Assembly: GCA_031082145.1 (NCBI GenBank)
Contig: JAVHLP010000003.1
Coordinates: 123,559-187,558, forward strand
From: a bacterium
GTDB lineage: Bacteria; Bacillota; Sulfobacillia; UBA995
Direction: 5' to 3'
Length of the DNA: 64,000 bases
Shown here: piece by piece, positions 62,239 through 64,000 of the stretch
Numbering within the stretch: the first letter of the stretch is position 1
Layout of the letters: each line of letters starts with the position of its first letter
Notes under the pieces: model-generated
Told to the model about the DNA's origin: nothing
Databases searched by the model: none
Seen by the model: the letters and a program-made list of their open reading frames with translations, nothing else
Program-made: the position numbers and the translations under genes

Positions 62239-62800
62239 GGGTTCGTTGCGGGTCTACGCTTCCTTCGAACGCAGGCGAGGAGGCCTGCTCTACGTGTTGC
62301 AGCTGGGATTGGCCGCCACCATGTACAACGTGGTGACGGCGCTGGGCCCGGGCCTGGCCTCGCTGGCGGTTAACTGGGGGCTTTACCTGCTCTACTTCAC
62401 CTTGCGGTGGCCGCTGTGGCGCTGGCTATACCGCCGGGAGGGCCACCTGGAAGAGAGGACGGCGCTCGCCGAGGCGAGGGGTTACGTCCGATTCCTGCTC
62501 TGGTTCGCGCCCCTTTTCAGCCTGTCGCTCTGGGTGTCCCGGCCGGCCTCGCTCGCCCTGCCGCTCCTCGCCGCCCTGCTCACGGTGATCGGCTGGGTGG
62601 CCGTGCTGGTCCGCTTCGGAAGGGTTCCCGTCGACGTCATGATGCTCGCGGCCGGCTTTCATACCTCCGGCATCTTGAGCCGGCCTACGACGGGCCAGGG
62701 ATTGACGTTGTGGATGGTAGTCGCAGCCCTGGTGACACTGGGCCTGTGGGAGCACGCGGTATTCGTGAGAGCCCGCCGGCGCCTGGCCGGACCTGGATGA
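62222..62800 (+). CDS. Paralogous membrane protein 2
   Basis: A 192-residue paralogue of the preceding gene. The shared blocks are YASFERRRGGLLYVLQLGLA and LYFTLRWPLWRWLYRREGHL, EERTALAEARGYV. The LRWPLW...YRREGHLEER stretch is the strongest conservation and lies between membrane helices, so it probably faces the cytoplasm. Function unknown. Its stop overlaps the regulator ATG (ATGA). Confidence 0.8.
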   Translation: MSASDEGSLRVYASFERRRGGLLYVLQLGLAATMYNVVTALGPGLASLAVNWGLYLLYFTLRWPLWRWLYRREGHLEERTALAEARGYVRFLLWFAPLFSLSLWVSRPASLALPLLAALLTVIGWVAVLVRFGRVPVDVMMLAAGFHTSGILSRPTTGQGLTLWMVVAALVTLGLWEHAVFVRARRRLAGPG

Positions 62801-63132
62801 ACCCTCAGCAGATTGACCCCTTGGTGCACGAGCCGGTGCGGCTCGCCCTGATGTCCGCGCTGGACGGCCGGGAGGCGGACTTCACCTTTCTCAAGACCCA
62901 CCTGTCGCTAACGGACGGGAATCTCCTCTTCCACCTGAGGAAACTGGAGACGGCGGGATATGTCGTTGCCCGGACCCTCCGGGTTGACGTGCGCCGGCTC
63001 ACCTTCTACAGCCTCACCGACTCCGGGCAGCGGGCCCTGGAGCACTACCGCGCCTTGATGAAGGTGTTGCTGGAACCAGGCGGTGGAACGGGGAAGGGCG
63101 CCGGCAGCGAGCCTCCCCCGCCTCGTCGATGA
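62797..63132 (+). CDS. Winged helix-turn-helix transcriptional regulator
   Basis: A 111-residue regulator of the ArsR/MarR-like winged-helix type: DPLVHEPVRLALMSALDGRE, FTFLKTHLSLTDGNLLFHLR, KLETAGYVVARTLRVDVRRL, TFYSLTDSGQRALEHYRALM. No metal-binding cysteines are seen. It is the last gene of the operon and probably acts at the palindrome 61631-61649. The C-terminal tail is proline/glycine rich. Confidence 0.85.
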   Translation: MNPQQIDPLVHEPVRLALMSALDGREADFTFLKTHLSLTDGNLLFHLRKLETAGYVVARTLRVDVRRLTFYSLTDSGQRALEHYRALMKVLLEPGGGTGKGAGSEPPPPRR

Positions 63133-63247
63133 CCCCCCTTGTCCCTTCTAAGTGGCGTGATGCTTAACCCAGGAGGACTTCCGCCAATCCGCCAGAACAT
63201 GGAATCATTGGCAACTCGAGGGCGAACCGGAGATGAGGGGGTATGAG

Positions 63248-63853
63248 ATGAACGCCAGGAATCAGGAACTGAACGAATATGTGCTTAGAGGTCAGGGAAT
63301 CAGCCGCACAAAACTCAATGTTATGTGCTTCATTGGGCTTTTCATATTCGGATGGCTCTTGGGTATGGCCTTCCACCAGATGGGTAAGAAGACCACGGGT
63401 TTGTGCTACGTTGTCCCATTAGTCATGCTTCTCATCGTATCGCTGACCGCCCCTGGACTGGGCTTTCTGGTTCCAGTCATCTACATCTTCGGGTGGATAC
63501 ACGCAAACACTGTGCTGTCCCGCCTGCAGTCACTCGCCAGGCAACGGATCGCGGAGATTGAGGCGATTCCATCAAGCGACGAGACAGCAGATGACCTCTT
63601 GGAGTTGGCTCTCCTTGAGTCCAAGGTCCTGCGGCGTCTGGACCAGGCGATGTCTGTCCTCACCAGAGCTATCGAATTGCCAGGCGGCGACCCACAACTT
63701 CTGAACCTGGTTGGGGATCAGCTCCTCGCCGCCAAGCGCTTCACAGAGGCGAAGCAGGTCTTTGAGAGAGCCCTGGAGGATGCACGGGAAGAGTCTTTGG
63801 TCAAGCAGGTCAAGCGGAACTTGAAGTTGGCTGAGAGGCGTGCGCGGAGCTAG
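63248..63853 (+). CDS. Membrane protein with TPR-like C-terminus
   Basis: A 201-residue protein. Two to three hydrophobic helices (VMCFIGLFIFGWLLGMAFHQ; GLCYVVPLVMLLIVSLTAPG; GFLVPVIYIFGWIHANTVLS) are followed by a helical tetratricopeptide-like tail (LNLVGDQLLAAKRFTEAKQV, FERALEDAREE). ATG 63248 has GAGGGGG about 6 nt upstream and is preferred to ATG 63233. G+C is far below the region (26 of 60 in 63301-63360), so it is probably acquired. 63133-63247 shows no gene. Confidence 0.75.
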   Translation: MNARNQELNEYVLRGQGISRTKLNVMCFIGLFIFGWLLGMAFHQMGKKTTGLCYVVPLVMLLIVSLTAPGLGFLVPVIYIFGWIHANTVLSRLQSLARQRIAEIEAIPSSDETADDLLELALLESKVLRRLDQAMSVLTRAIELPGGDPQLLNLVGDQLLAAKRFTEAKQVFERALEDAREESLVKQVKRNLKLAERRARS

Positions 63854-63904
63854 GCGCGGCTCCTGCTTCTGACCTCCTTGTCCGACAACCCGCTCTCGCT
63901 CCTC

Positions 63905-63960
63905 ATGGTGACATTGTCGCTGTCCGCTTACAGCGTGACAATATCGGGACTGTTGAAAAA
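63905..63960. repeat. Insertion-sequence-like terminus at the window edge
   Basis: Two near-direct repeats, GTGACATTGTCG (63909-63920) and GTGACAATATCG (63935-63946), lie 26 bp apart. The second is within a 23-bp exact match to 29939-29961. Repeated short motifs of this kind occur at IS21-family ends. An element may start here and continue beyond 64000; no transposase is visible in the window. Confidence 0.4.
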
Positions 63961-64000
63961 GGGCGATAACCCAAGAGGAATGCCAGCGGCCCTTCCCGAA

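Noticed and set aside
1..64000. CRISPR arrays, tRNA or rRNA genes
   Set aside because: No regularly spaced identical repeats other than the in-frame 69-bp array, and no cloverleaf or rRNA sequence was recognised by eye; a covariance scan was not possible.

Overview
The window is a G+C-rich (about two thirds by eye) chromosomal segment of a member of the Bacillota (Firmicutes). The evidence is the gene order ffh-rpsP-khpA-rimM-trmD-rplS-rbgA-rnhB, the run topA-trmFO-hslV-hslU-codY, and rpsB-tsf-pyrH-frr-uppS-cdsA-dxr-rseP. A CodY repressor, a T-box leader on proS, a YtvI-like permease and Gmad2 (spore-germination-type) lipoproteins agree with this. Formate-THF ligase and the high G+C suggest a deep-branching, perhaps thermophilic or anaerobic lineage. 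I cannot place it to genus.

Layout. 1-5916: translation/secretion block (ffh 3' end to yraN). 6345-14287: a multi-subunit Mrp-like cation/proton antiporter cluster with three large NuoL/M/N-type subunits, the last carrying six exact-period 23-residue repeats. 14311-16553: accessory debris on the minus strand (frameshifted Nudix gene, an orphan coding fragment, a lower-G+C NucS/DUF91-like nuclease, a small lipoprotein). 16841-20226: pyrG with a leader hairpin, a small unlisted gene, and comM (yifB). 20227-33646: a second accessory block with a dinB-like gene between direct repeats of the comM 3' end, a lone peptide-binding lipoprotein, an orphan MutL/GlmL-type ATPase with an unrecognised partner and a broken prs, a DNA glycosylase, a radical-SAM protein, a toxin-antitoxin-like pair behind a palindrome, and a heterodimeric ABC exporter. 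33651-50043: dprA, topA, trmFO, hslVU, codY, then ribosome/isoprenoid/membrane genes to ispG.

50007-57963: two paralogous PrcB/Gmad2-type lipoproteins with a CYTH protein, a methyltransferase, fhs, a frameshifted lipoprotein and an ABC-2 exporter. 57967-61137: T-box-controlled archaeal-type proS, a glycosyltransferase and an MgtC-like protein. 61149-64000: small membrane proteins, including a self-contained operon of two paralogous membrane proteins plus a winged-helix regulator whose promoter overlaps a perfect palindrome; a low-G+C TPR membrane protein; and an insertion-sequence-like repeat at the edge.

How it fits together. The conserved backbone yraN-comM-dprA-topA is split twice by accessory DNA. 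Most genes are tightly packed with 4-nt stop/start overlaps (ATGA, GTGA, TTGA, apparently CTGA). Four genes carry single indels (Nudix, prs, DUF4160-like, lipoprotein), which are either young pseudogenes or assembly errors. The best candidates for undescribed biology are the MutL-like ATPase cassette (22884-27048), the repeat-bearing antiporter subunit, and the palindrome-controlled membrane-protein operon at 61606-63132.
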